In this document: positions 1 to 6,865 of the stretch, in pieces
How the letters are laid out: each line of letters begins with the position of its first letter
Position numbering within the stretch: the stretch's first letter is position 1
Made by a program: the position numbers and the translations under genes
From: Oscillospiraceae bacterium
Lineage (GTDB): Bacteria; Bacillota_A; Clostridia; Oscillospirales; Oscillospiraceae
DNA: 22,970 bases
Assembly: GCA_017381835.1 (NCBI GenBank)
Contig: JAFOBK010000231.1
Coordinates: forward strand, 1-22,970
Direction of reading: 5' to 3'
Notes under the pieces: model-generated
The model's database searches: none
What the model saw: only the letters and a program-made list of their open reading frames with translations
What the model was told of the DNA's origin: nothing

Positions 1-1
1 G

Positions 2-85
2 GAGATCTGCAAAGAGCTGATTCGCAACGACCTTCACGGCGCACAATGCTGTGATGAGGGCATCATAATTGAATTTGAGCAGTAA
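2..85 (+). CDS. 3' end of an unknown gene (partial)
   Basis: An open frame enters from the left edge and stops with TAA at 83-85, giving 27 residues that end in the acidic sequence IIIEFEQ. It lies 23 bases before the AAA+ ATPase gene on the same strand with no terminator between them, so it is probably the upstream member of that operon. The fragment is too short to assign a family. Confidence 0.5.
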   Translation, partial: EICKELIRNDLHGAQCCDEGIIIEFEQ

Positions 86-108
86 TACTGCAGAAAGGAA
101 ATTATCTT

Positions 109-1983
109 ATGAGTGTTTCTATTGGTAACCTCTTTAACTACTCCAGATCCTTACCGGCTCCGTTCGATAAGCTGTCAAACAAGAAGGTAAAAATCTCCTC
201 CAAGTATGGCAGCGGCACGGAGGCTACTTTGAGCTGTACTGTGATCAAGGCTGTTCATGCTGTCTGTGATTGCATGTCCGGCAATGGTGAGGGTGCCGTT
301 GGCTCCATCGACCACCGTACTGTGGCAGAGTACAAGTCTGCTGCAGGTCCGGAGCTGTTCCATCTGGTCGTGTTTGACAGCGGTTCCGGTGCAATTATGG
401 CCAGTGTGTACGATAAGAACACGGAAGCCATCGAGAACTACAAGCTCCACCAGAGTGAGCGTGATGGTGCTGCCGTTATGATGGCCCTGATGCCGCTGCT
501 GCTGAAGGACGAGGAATTTGAAGAACAGTTCCAGACCTATTTTGACCAGCGTAATACGGGCTATCCGGATCTGAAGAAGGCTACGGACTCCATGGCCGTT
601 CTCTGCGACAATGCGTACCGCCGGCTCAAGGACGATACCTGTCCGGCTCATATCAATGTCACGCTGGATAAGTCGGGGAACCTGCTCCGGGTTTCTCAGA
701 GCCATCTGCTGGCAGGTGTTTATACTCCCAACTCGGTTCTGGCAGGCGAGTTTACCATCTTCGCCCAGACGGGAAAGGTCACGGTTACGATTTCCAAGGA
801 TGCCATTGACCACAAGGACTTTGTCGGCAAATACCAGCTGACGGGCGGCCGGAAGCTCTCTGTCATGGAGACGGCCCTGGTTCCCAAACTGGAGGAGTGG
901 TACATCATCCCCGACGAGGTGGTGGAGATTTGCAAACATGCTCAGACGACTACGGGAAAGCCCATGCAGATGCGGAACTTTCTGCTGCGGGGTCCTGCCG
1001 GAACGGGTAAGACCCAGGGAGCCAGAGCGATTGCTGCTGGACTGAACCTGCCCTATATGAAATATACCTGCTCCGCATCTACGGAGGTGTTTGATTTCGT
1101 GGGAATGGTCTTCCCTAACACGGATTCCATGTCTACGGGCGACGAAGAACTGGACAAGCAGCGGGAAATCCTTCAGTCCATGGGCGGTATCAACTATGCC
1201 AATGTGGCAAAGCTGATGAATCTTCCTGATCTGGACGATATGGACTATGATCCTGCCGGCGTTTTTCATCGGCTGACGGGCGTGGAGAACGAGGATGCCT
1301 CTTCCCGGGACTGCATGGCGGTGGTCATGGATATGGTTACGGAGAAGATCAAGGCATTGACGAAACCGGCCGAGAAGGAGTCCTCCTCCGGACAGACCTA
1401 TACCTATGTGGAGACTGATTTTATCAAGGCTCTGAAGAACGGGTATTTAGTCGAGCTGCAAGAGCCGACGGTCATCACCCAGCCAGGTGTTCTGGTGGGC
1501 CTGAACTCCCTTCTGGAGCAGACAGGCTCTATCACGCTTCCCACCGGTGAGATTATCCAGCGGCACCCGGATACGGTGGTTGTCGTTACCACGAATATCA
1601 CCTATGAAGGCTGCCGGTCCCTGAATCAGTCCGTCGTGGACAGAATGAGTCTGGTGGAGGACATCGAGCTTCCCAGTCCTGAGGTCATGGCCCAGCGAGC
1701 GATGGCAGTCACAGGTGCTACGGATGAGTATCAGGTTTCCCAGATGGTCCAGGTTGTCAATGATATGGCGGAGTACATGCGCAAGAATGGTATCACCGAT
1801 GGTGCCTGTGGTATGAGAAGTCTCATCGACTGGATCACCAGCACGGAGATTACCGGGGATCCTTACCGATCTGCACTCTGCACCATCCTCAGCAAGGCCA
1901 CCTCTGACGAGGAGGATCGGGAGACGCTGAAGACTACGATTCTGGAACCCATTTTTGCTCCGAAGCGCCGTAAGGCTTCCTGA
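109..1983 (+). CDS. MoxR/dynein-type AAA+ ATPase
   Basis: The 624-residue protein has an N-terminal region of about 270 residues that I do not recognise, followed by one AAA+ module. The Walker A motif GPAGTGKT is at residues 295-302. A sensor-1-like TTN is at 494-496 after a hydrophobic VVVV strand, and VVDRMS at 509-514 matches the conserved DR(F) segment of MoxR/AAA_5 proteins. The expected Walker B position reads GYLVELQE (445-452), with Glu in place of the usual Asp-Glu pair. MoxR ATPases act with VWA-domain partners in remodelling or metal-insertion complexes such as CobS/CobT and RavA/ViaA. The next gene, 11 bases downstream, is such a partner. The ATG follows an AAGGAA ribosome site. 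The substrate is unknown; the protein is probably cytoplasmic. Confidence 0.85.
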   Translation: MSVSIGNLFNYSRSLPAPFDKLSNKKVKISSKYGSGTEATLSCTVIKAVHAVCDCMSGNGEGAVGSIDHRTVAEYKSAAGPELFHLVVFDSGSGAIMASVYDKNTEAIENYKLHQSERDGAAVMMALMPLLLKDEEFEEQFQTYFDQRNTGYPDLKKATDSMAVLCDNAYRRLKDDTCPAHINVTLDKSGNLLRVSQSHLLAGVYTPNSVLAGEFTIFAQTGKVTVTISKDAIDHKDFVGKYQLTGGRKLSVMETALVPKLEEWYIIPDEVVEICKHAQTTTGKPMQMRNFLLRGPAGTGKTQGARAIAAGLNLPYMKYTCSASTEVFDFVGMVFPNTDSMSTGDEELDKQREILQSMGGINYANVAKLMNLPDLDDMDYDPAGVFHRLTGVENEDASSRDCMAVVMDMVTEKIKALTKPAEKESSSGQTYTYVETDFIKALKNGYLVELQEPTVITQPGVLVGLNSLLEQTGSITLPTGEIIQRHPDTVVVVTTNITYEGCRSLNQSVVDRMSLVEDIELPSPEVMAQRAMAVTGATDEYQVSQMVQVVNDMAEYMRKNGITDGACGMRSLIDWITSTEITGDPYRSALCTILSKATSDEEDRETLKTTILEPIFAPKRRKAS

Positions 1984-1994
1984 GGAGGTTTCCT

Positions 1995-4286
1995 ATGGCA
2001 AGAGTGAGTCACAAGCGGGTGAAGCAGCTTCTCAATGAAAAGCGAAGCAAGATCACAGACAAGCAGTTCTTCACCTCCCGAATCCTGGCAGGCCACTATG
2101 AGGATGTGGCGGCAGCACAGTCCAAGCGGTATCGGTATGACCGTCGTGTTCATGTCAATATCTACTGGGACCCCAAAGATGGCAATGCAGCCAGCACCAA
2201 TAACACCTCCATTGTGATCAATGCGGGTCACCCCTGGGTAACAAAGACCAGAGGACGCATGGACCGCTATGAGATGGTGTCAGGCCTGTTTGCCCATGAG
2301 CTGGGCCACGTGCTGTATACGGATTTTCTGGCCAAGCAGACCTACATGAACTACCTGTCCAAATACAAGTGGTATCCTGCACCGCCGGATCTGAAGACCT
2401 CCCGGGATACCGCCAATGAGCGGGACTTCTGGGAGTATGTCAAACTGGATCCGCAGAATCTGAAGCTTGCGATGCAGATCGCATCCTTCATTGCAAATGT
2501 CTTGGAGGATGGATACATTGAGAATCGGATTCTGTCTGAGTTTCCCGGCGTTCTGGGCTATAATCTGTCTGTCATGCGGGATCGTCAGTTCCAGGACATG
2601 GGTACCGTGACGCAGCTGATTGAACGAGAGGACGATGGCTCCAGTCATATCTTCCAATCGATTTTGCAGATCATGCTCTCCTATGCTCTGTTCGGTGAAA
2701 TCAAGTATGATGATACGCCCTTGAGTGATGAGCGCATTCAAACGGTGTTTCAGCTGATCCCCCAGCTGGATGAAGCAATTACGACGACATCTGCAAAGCA
2801 ACGCTGGAAGATCGTCAGTCTGATAATGATCCGATGCTGGCATCATATCGAGGACTACATCGAACTGTGCAAGAAGCGACACGAGGATGCAGTAGCCGCT
2901 GGCTCTGGCGGCACGACGGGAGAAGTTCTTTCCGGACTGCTGCAGGCTATTTCTGGTGCATCTGCTGAGAGTTCTGGCTCCGGTAAGCCTGTTGCAGGCT
3001 CTGAAGCATGGAAAAGTCCTGCATCTCATGCTGCAGCCCGTGGGCGCACGCAGGCATTGGCTCGGCAGAACCAGTCTGGGGACGATGAGGAAAAATCGGA
3101 TGAGTCTGGGGCAAGTGCCTCCGAAGAGGAAGAATCCCCTGAGGAGCCTGCTCCTACCCAGACTGACTCAGAGGATGGTTACGCTGCAGATGATGTAGGC
3201 GCCCCACTGGACAGTGCTGGTGGTGCTTCCAGTAAGCAGGAAACCACAGATCATGAAGGTGGCCGGATCCCTGAGCATCAGACTGATTCGGTATCTGCGC
3301 CTGTCGGTGGTTCCACGGAGTATGATGATGAGTACCAGCGAGAGATGAATGAGAATGCCGCTTCTGACATCGAGCGGATGCTGGACCAGATGGCTGAGAA
3401 AGCAGCTACAAAGCAGCTTGAGTCAGAACGCTTGAAGGAACTGAACGAAGCTGCTCAGAGCATTTCCTATGGAGATATCCACAGCGGTGTTGACATCCGA
3501 GTTCATAGAATCGCCGAGGTGGATGACCAGCTCCAGGAACAGTACCATGCGATCAGTGCTCCACTGCTGAATATCTCCAGACAGCTCCAGCGCAGTCTGG
3601 TGCAGCGGCTGAAGGATCAGCAGCGAGGCGGCAAGCAAACCGGTCTGGTCATGGGCCGCCGTTTGGATGCCCATGCGCTGTGCAGGAACGATGGGAAGGT
3701 ATTCTACAAGAATAACCTGCCCAATGAGATTCCGAAGATCTCTGTCGGTTTACTCCTCGACGAGTCTGGCTCTATGAGCTGCAGTGATCGCAGTACCTAT
3801 GCCAGAGCGGCGGCCATTATTCTCTACGATTTTTGCCAGTCCCTGAATATTCCAATCATGGTATATGGTCATTCCACAGGTTGGGGAAGCGAGGTTGACC
3901 TATACTCCTACGCAGAGTTTGACAGCATCGACCGGGATGATAAGTATCGTCTCATGGATATTGCTGCTAGAAACAGCAATCGGGATGGTGCCGCACTGCG
4001 CTATGTTGCGGAACAGCTCTCCAAGCGGTCAGAGGAGGTTCGCCTGCTCATTCTGGTATCAGACGGCCAGCCTGCGGCAAACGGGTACAGCGGTACAGCC
4101 GCAGAAGAAGATCTCCGTGGTATCAAGCAGGAATACAAGCGCAAAGGAATTCTGTTCGTTGCTGCAGCTATCGGAGACGATAGACAAAATATCGAGCGGA
4201 TCTATGGCGATTCCTATCTCGATATCACAGATTTAAACCAGCTCCCTGTGAAACTTACCGCAGTCATCAAACGATTTTTGAAGTAA
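1995..4286 (+). CDS. HELGH metallopeptidase-like and VWA domain protein (CobT-like)
   Basis: This 763-residue protein has three parts. The N-terminal third holds HELGH at residues 101-105 and NVLED at 168-172, the pattern of a gluzincin-like zinc site (two His plus a downstream Glu), as in VWA-linked predicted metallopeptidases. Residues of about 310-450 form a Ser/Glu/Asp-rich, low-complexity linker. The C-terminal domain is a VWA fold: the MIDAS motif DESGS is at 589-593, a DGAAL motif follows, and a later SDG has its Asp at 690, as in chelatase-type VWA proteins. An AGGAGG ribosome site precedes the ATG, and the gene follows the AAA+ gene by 11 bases, so the two proteins very likely form a complex. 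This resembles CobS/CobT in architecture, but no other cobalamin gene is present. The peptidase activity is inferred from motifs only. Confidence 0.82.
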   Translation: MARVSHKRVKQLLNEKRSKITDKQFFTSRILAGHYEDVAAAQSKRYRYDRRVHVNIYWDPKDGNAASTNNTSIVINAGHPWVTKTRGRMDRYEMVSGLFAHELGHVLYTDFLAKQTYMNYLSKYKWYPAPPDLKTSRDTANERDFWEYVKLDPQNLKLAMQIASFIANVLEDGYIENRILSEFPGVLGYNLSVMRDRQFQDMGTVTQLIEREDDGSSHIFQSILQIMLSYALFGEIKYDDTPLSDERIQTVFQLIPQLDEAITTTSAKQRWKIVSLIMIRCWHHIEDYIELCKKRHEDAVAAGSGGTTGEVLSGLLQAISGASAESSGSGKPVAGSEAWKSPASHAAARGRTQALARQNQSGDDEEKSDESGASASEEEESPEEPAPTQTDSEDGYAADDVGAPLDSAGGASSKQETTDHEGGRIPEHQTDSVSAPVGGSTEYDDEYQREMNENAASDIERMLDQMAEKAATKQLESERLKELNEAAQSISYGDIHSGVDIRVHRIAEVDDQLQEQYHAISAPLLNISRQLQRSLVQRLKDQQRGGKQTGLVMGRRLDAHALCRNDGKVFYKNNLPNEIPKISVGLLLDESGSMSCSDRSTYARAAAIILYDFCQSLNIPIMVYGHSTGWGSEVDLYSYAEFDSIDRDDKYRLMDIAARNSNRDGAALRYVAEQLSKRSEEVRLLILVSDGQPAANGYSGTAAEEDLRGIKQEYKRKGILFVAAAIGDDRQNIERIYGDSYLDITDLNQLPVKLTAVIKRFLK

Positions 4287-4297
4287 AAGGTCTTCCG

Positions 4298-4323
4298 GGA
4301 GGGCAACCGCAAGGTTGTCCTCC
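4298..4323 (+). terminator. Stem-loop with GCAA tetraloop after the AAA+/VWA operon
   Basis: GGAGGGCAACC (4298-4308) pairs with GGTTGTCCTCC (4313-4323) around a GCAA loop, an 11-bp stem with one G-U pair. It begins 12 bases after the stop codon. No T tract follows, so it may be an mRNA-end stabiliser or a weak terminator rather than a classical intrinsic terminator. Confidence 0.5.
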
Positions 4324-4369
4324 TGCATATTGAACAAAAGGATTACCACTTTCCCCGTTGATACAGCAA

Positions 4370-4398
4370 TTGACTATCAAAGCGTCATGTGCTATAAT
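4370..4398 (+). promoter_or_regulatory. Sigma-A type promoter of the DNA-processing operon leader
   Basis: TTGACT (4370-4375) and a perfect TATAAT (4393-4398) are separated by 17 bases, close to the ideal for vegetative promoters. Transcription should begin near 4405, just before the first copy of a 16-base direct repeat, and run toward the gene that starts at 4609. Confidence 0.85.
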
Positions 4399-4407
4399 TG
4401 CCATACT

Positions 4408-4451
4408 ACAGTATCCGAGTTTTGCGCGAGCAAACACAGTATCCGAGTTTT
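4408..4451 (+). repeat. Two direct copies of ACAGTATCCGAGTTTT at the transcription start
   Basis: The 16-base sequence occurs identically at 4408-4423 and 4436-4451, a spacing of 28 bases. Between and overlapping them is a small hairpin, TTTGC/GCAAA with a GCGA loop (4421-4434). The position immediately downstream of the -10 box fits a repressor operator pair on DNA or a repeated protein- or RNA-binding element in the leader RNA. Confidence 0.75.
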
Positions 4452-4454
4452 CAC

Positions 4455-4499
4455 AAGTGCTATTTGCGTCCTTTTCCGCAAATGGCACTTTTTATTTTT
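4455..4499 (+). terminator. Intrinsic terminator or attenuator in the leader
   Basis: AAGTGCTATTTGCG (4455-4468) pairs with CGCAAATGGCACTT (4477-4490), a 14-bp stem with one wobble pair and an 8-base loop. It is followed directly by TTTTTATTTTT. This is a textbook Rho-independent terminator placed between a strong promoter and the genes it should serve, which suggests attenuation. Confidence 0.8.
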
Positions 4500-4522
4500 G
4501 TCATCTTCATTATATCAACACT

Positions 4523-4562
4523 AGCCAGTAGTCCTCTGTCTCCCGGGGGATTGCTGGCTTTT
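4523..4562 (+). terminator. Second terminator-like hairpin in the leader
   Basis: AGCCAG (4523-4528) pairs with CTGGCT (4554-4559), and the inner part continues with AGTCCTC against GGGGATT through wobble pairs, giving about 14 bp around an eight- or nine-base loop. TTTT follows at 4559-4562. It is weaker than the terminator at 4455-4499. Confidence 0.5.
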
Positions 4563-4570
4563 GTCATTTC

Positions 4571-4585
4571 TGGCGGTTTCCGCCA
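4571..4585 (+). promoter_or_regulatory. Small hairpin just upstream of the ribosome binding site
   Basis: TGGCGG-TTT-CCGCCA is a perfect 6-bp stem ending nine bases before the AAAGGAG ribosome site (4594-4600) of the gene at 4609. It could influence ribosome access or mRNA stability. Confidence 0.4.
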
Positions 4586-4608
4586 AACAAACGAAAGGAG
4601 CAAGCAAT

Positions 4609-5748
4609 ATGTTACCCTGTCAAGACAACTACGCAACCACCTTCGACACCTACCCGTCCATGCTCGATTACCACAAGACATTGAGCAAGGAATCCAACTG
4701 GCACCGCTGCAAGGTTAAAGACCTCCATGTGGAGCCTCTGGATGCGTCCTCTGTGCTGTGCGGCAATCCCGCTGCGTTTGCAGCTGGCATCAGTGCAGAC
4801 GCTGTGGCAGATACTGTCGAAAAACTCGGCCTCGCACTGCGGGTGGATGGGAAAGTCTATCCTGTACGTACCACGGCCTACAAAACGCTGCTTGATCGTG
4901 CGAAGATCGGCGGCACCTCTCTGCCCAAGCTCAGCCGTAAGGATCTGGCAAGTGTGCTGAACGCATGCCTGGCCGTCCAGACTTCCGATGCTCTCCTCCT
5001 AATCCGGGATGAGAAGGTCTCTGCCGCTCACTCCGGCGATGTGAAGGACTATTCCGTGCTTCCTATGGATGAGCTTCTGCTTATGCTGGAGAAAAAAATG
5101 GGTGAGCGTTTCCCTGGCTTCCGGTTTGAGGGCGGCTACAGCGACCACTCCTTCACCAGTGGCAACTGGATCTTCCCTGACCAGAAGGAGGAACTGCTGG
5201 GCACCTATGATCAGAGCCTCCGGTATTACGGCAAGACCGCTATGGCCAGCAGATTGGTTCCTGGCATCCGCTTCCTGACTTCCGATACGGGGTTGGCATC
5301 GGCAAAAGTTTCCGCCATGCTGATGGGCACGCAGCATCCGATTCACATCGGCAGCTGTATCGCAGTGGATCACCGGCATCAGAAGAAGGTATCCGACTTC
5401 GGTGATGCGCTGGATCAGCTGTTTGCCCAGTTCTGCGATTCCGTCGCAAAGCTTCAGAGTCTGCTGTCGGTTGAGCTGGAGTATCCCGGAAATGCCATGA
5501 CCAGAATCTGCAAGAAGCTGTCTCTGCCCAAGAAGGAATCTCTGGAAGCCATTGCTATGTATGAGATGGCCTACGGTGGCGGCCCTGCCAGCGCCCATGA
5601 TGTGTTCATGGCCATGCAGGAAATTCCCTACCTGATGAAGGTCCACCACACCCCGGAAGCTAAGATGCTCGTCGTGGAGGAAAACATGGCCCGCGCCCTG
5701 TCCCTGAAGTGGAGCGACTTCGATCTGGCGAAGGCGGTGAGTTGGTAA
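4609..5748 (+). CDS. DUF932-like phage/plasmid protein (tentative)
   Basis: The protein has 379 residues, counted from the ATG at 4609, which follows AAAGGAG with good spacing. A frame open further upstream, to a TTG at 4561, would run through the regulatory hairpins and is not used. The N-terminal half includes a segment LRVDGKVYPVRTTAYKTLL, and the C-terminal half is helical. The overall layout recalls DUF932 proteins, which are common on phages and plasmids and of unknown role. It overlaps the exonuclease gene (TAATG), so the two are translationally coupled and probably function in the same DNA-processing pathway. I am not certain of the family, and no catalytic motif is evident. Confidence 0.55.
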   Translation: MLPCQDNYATTFDTYPSMLDYHKTLSKESNWHRCKVKDLHVEPLDASSVLCGNPAAFAAGISADAVADTVEKLGLALRVDGKVYPVRTTAYKTLLDRAKIGGTSLPKLSRKDLASVLNACLAVQTSDALLLIRDEKVSAAHSGDVKDYSVLPMDELLLMLEKKMGERFPGFRFEGGYSDHSFTSGNWIFPDQKEELLGTYDQSLRYYGKTAMASRLVPGIRFLTSDTGLASAKVSAMLMGTQHPIHIGSCIAVDHRHQKKVSDFGDALDQLFAQFCDSVAKLQSLLSVELEYPGNAMTRICKKLSLPKKESLEAIAMYEMAYGGGPASAHDVFMAMQEIPYLMKVHHTPEAKMLVVEENMARALSLKWSDFDLAKAVSW

Positions 5749-6785
5749 TGGCAGCACCGATCATGCTCTGTGATACCGCAGGGATGAGCAACGACCGCTG
5801 GCTTGAGTGCAGAATGCACGGGCCGAAGGGTGATATCCCCTATACCATAGGTGGAAGTGATGTGGCAGCCATTTTTGGTGTCTCGCCCTGGACTACGCCT
5901 CTGGAGCTGTGGATGATCAAAAAAGGCCGCATGAAGCCGAAGCCCAAGGATAATGCCGATCAGCTGGAAATGGGTCACCTGCTTGAGCCGATCGCAGCCC
6001 ACTGGTATGCGAAGAAAAGCGGTAACTTCGTCTACGAGGATACCGGGCTTTACCAGCACGCAGACCATCCTTATGCTCTGGCCAATTTTGACCGGAGGTA
6101 TGAGCGCGGCAGCGATGGTGAAAGTGGAATCCTCGAGTGTAAGAGCTGCACTTTTCATAAAGCTGACAGCTGGGCGGATGATTCTATTCCACTGTATTAC
6201 GAGATGCAGCTCCGCTTTTATCTGGCCGTGGCAGATGTTCAGCACGGTGCTTTCTCTTGCATCTGGGGAAATAATCCGGAAAACGATCTGGCTATGCCTG
6301 AGATCGAGCGCGATCTTGCAAAGGAAGCGATGATCTTTGAGCGGCTGGACGAGTGGATCTGGAGCCTGGAGCATGATGTTCCGCCCACCATGAGCGGTGT
6401 TGCACCTAAGCTTGCTATGGAGTCTCTTGCAAGAATCTATGGCGACAGCCAATCCGGCCTCCCTACCATTGAGTTTCCTGCCAAGTATGAGCATCCGCTT
6501 CGGCAGATTGCTATGCTGCAGGGAAAAATCAGGGAATGCGATGCCGACAAAAAACGTTATGAAAAGGAGATTGAGGCACATTCCGTGCGAATTGCCGAAA
6601 TCATGAAGACCCATGAACATGGTATCCTGACGACTACTACGGATAAGCTCCTCATCGATTTCGTGACAAAGTCTACCAAACGGCCTGATTCCAAGGCACT
6701 GAAGACAAAGTATCCCACCGTGTATGCTGATGTCCTGAATGTGTCGACCAGCCGGAAGGTAAAAGTCTCGGTACAACCGATTTGA
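5748..6785 (+). CDS. YqaJ-type viral recombinase/exonuclease
   Basis: This 345-residue protein shows the YqaJ/lambda-exonuclease nuclease core: MGHLLEP with Glu80, ANFDRR with Asp115, LECKS with Glu130 and Lys132, then a downstream YEMQLRFYL helix carrying the conserved Gln. Such enzymes digest one strand of linear duplex DNA using metal ions and leave 3' single strands for an annealing protein. The C-terminal third is helical and may be a coiled coil. The start ATG overlaps the stop of the preceding gene. A Rad52-like candidate lies in the same operon, as expected for a two-component recombination system. Confidence 0.88.
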   Translation: MAAPIMLCDTAGMSNDRWLECRMHGPKGDIPYTIGGSDVAAIFGVSPWTTPLELWMIKKGRMKPKPKDNADQLEMGHLLEPIAAHWYAKKSGNFVYEDTGLYQHADHPYALANFDRRYERGSDGESGILECKSCTFHKADSWADDSIPLYYEMQLRFYLAVADVQHGAFSCIWGNNPENDLAMPEIERDLAKEAMIFERLDEWIWSLEHDVPPTMSGVAPKLAMESLARIYGDSQSGLPTIEFPAKYEHPLRQIAMLQGKIRECDADKKRYEKEIEAHSVRIAEIMKTHEHGILTTTTDKLLIDFVTKSTKRPDSKALKTKYPTVYADVLNVSTSRKVKVSVQPI

Positions 6786-6791
6786 ATAAGG

Positions 6792-6837
6792 AGCAGGGCA
6801 GCTTGACTGGCAACGGTATCGGTCAGGCTGCTCTGCT
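6792..6837 (+). terminator. Long intercistronic stem-loop before the helicase gene
   Basis: AGCAGGGCAGCTTGACTG (6792-6809) pairs with CGGTCAGGCTGCTCTGCT (6820-6837), 18 bp with three G-U pairs and a 10-base loop. It is followed only by TTTCG, so it may be a partial terminator or an RNA processing/stability element that lowers helicase expression relative to the exonuclease. Confidence 0.6.
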
Positions 6838-6865
6838 TTCGACTACACAGGAAAAGAGAAAGTAA

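Larger units (their letters stand above)
4405..4500 (+). ncRNA. Candidate short leader RNA or small RNA bounded by promoter and terminator
   Basis: A transcript from the promoter at 4370-4398 would meet a strong terminator at 4455-4499 after about 95 nucleotides, without an evident coding frame. It would contain both direct repeats and the GCGA-loop hairpin. It is either an attenuated leader of the downstream operon or a stand-alone small RNA. The call rests on structure only; I match it to no known RNA family. Confidence 0.45.

Noticed and set aside
175..1269. Long open frame (364 codons) on the minus strand inside the AAA+ gene
   Set aside because: It is antisense to a gene with clear Walker A and MoxR motifs, has no recognisable domains, and reflects GC-biased codon positions of the real gene. 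The same applies to long minus-strand frames opposite the VWA, exonuclease, helicase and recombinase genes.
4408..4451. Short CRISPR-like array
   Set aside because: There are only two copies of a 16-base repeat with a 12-base gap, and no cas genes. The location on a promoter and leader explains it better.
4561..4608. Upstream extension of the DUF932-like gene to a TTG start
   Set aside because: The extension would be translated through the RBS-proximal hairpin and the ribosome site itself. The ATG at 4609 has well-spaced AAAGGAG.
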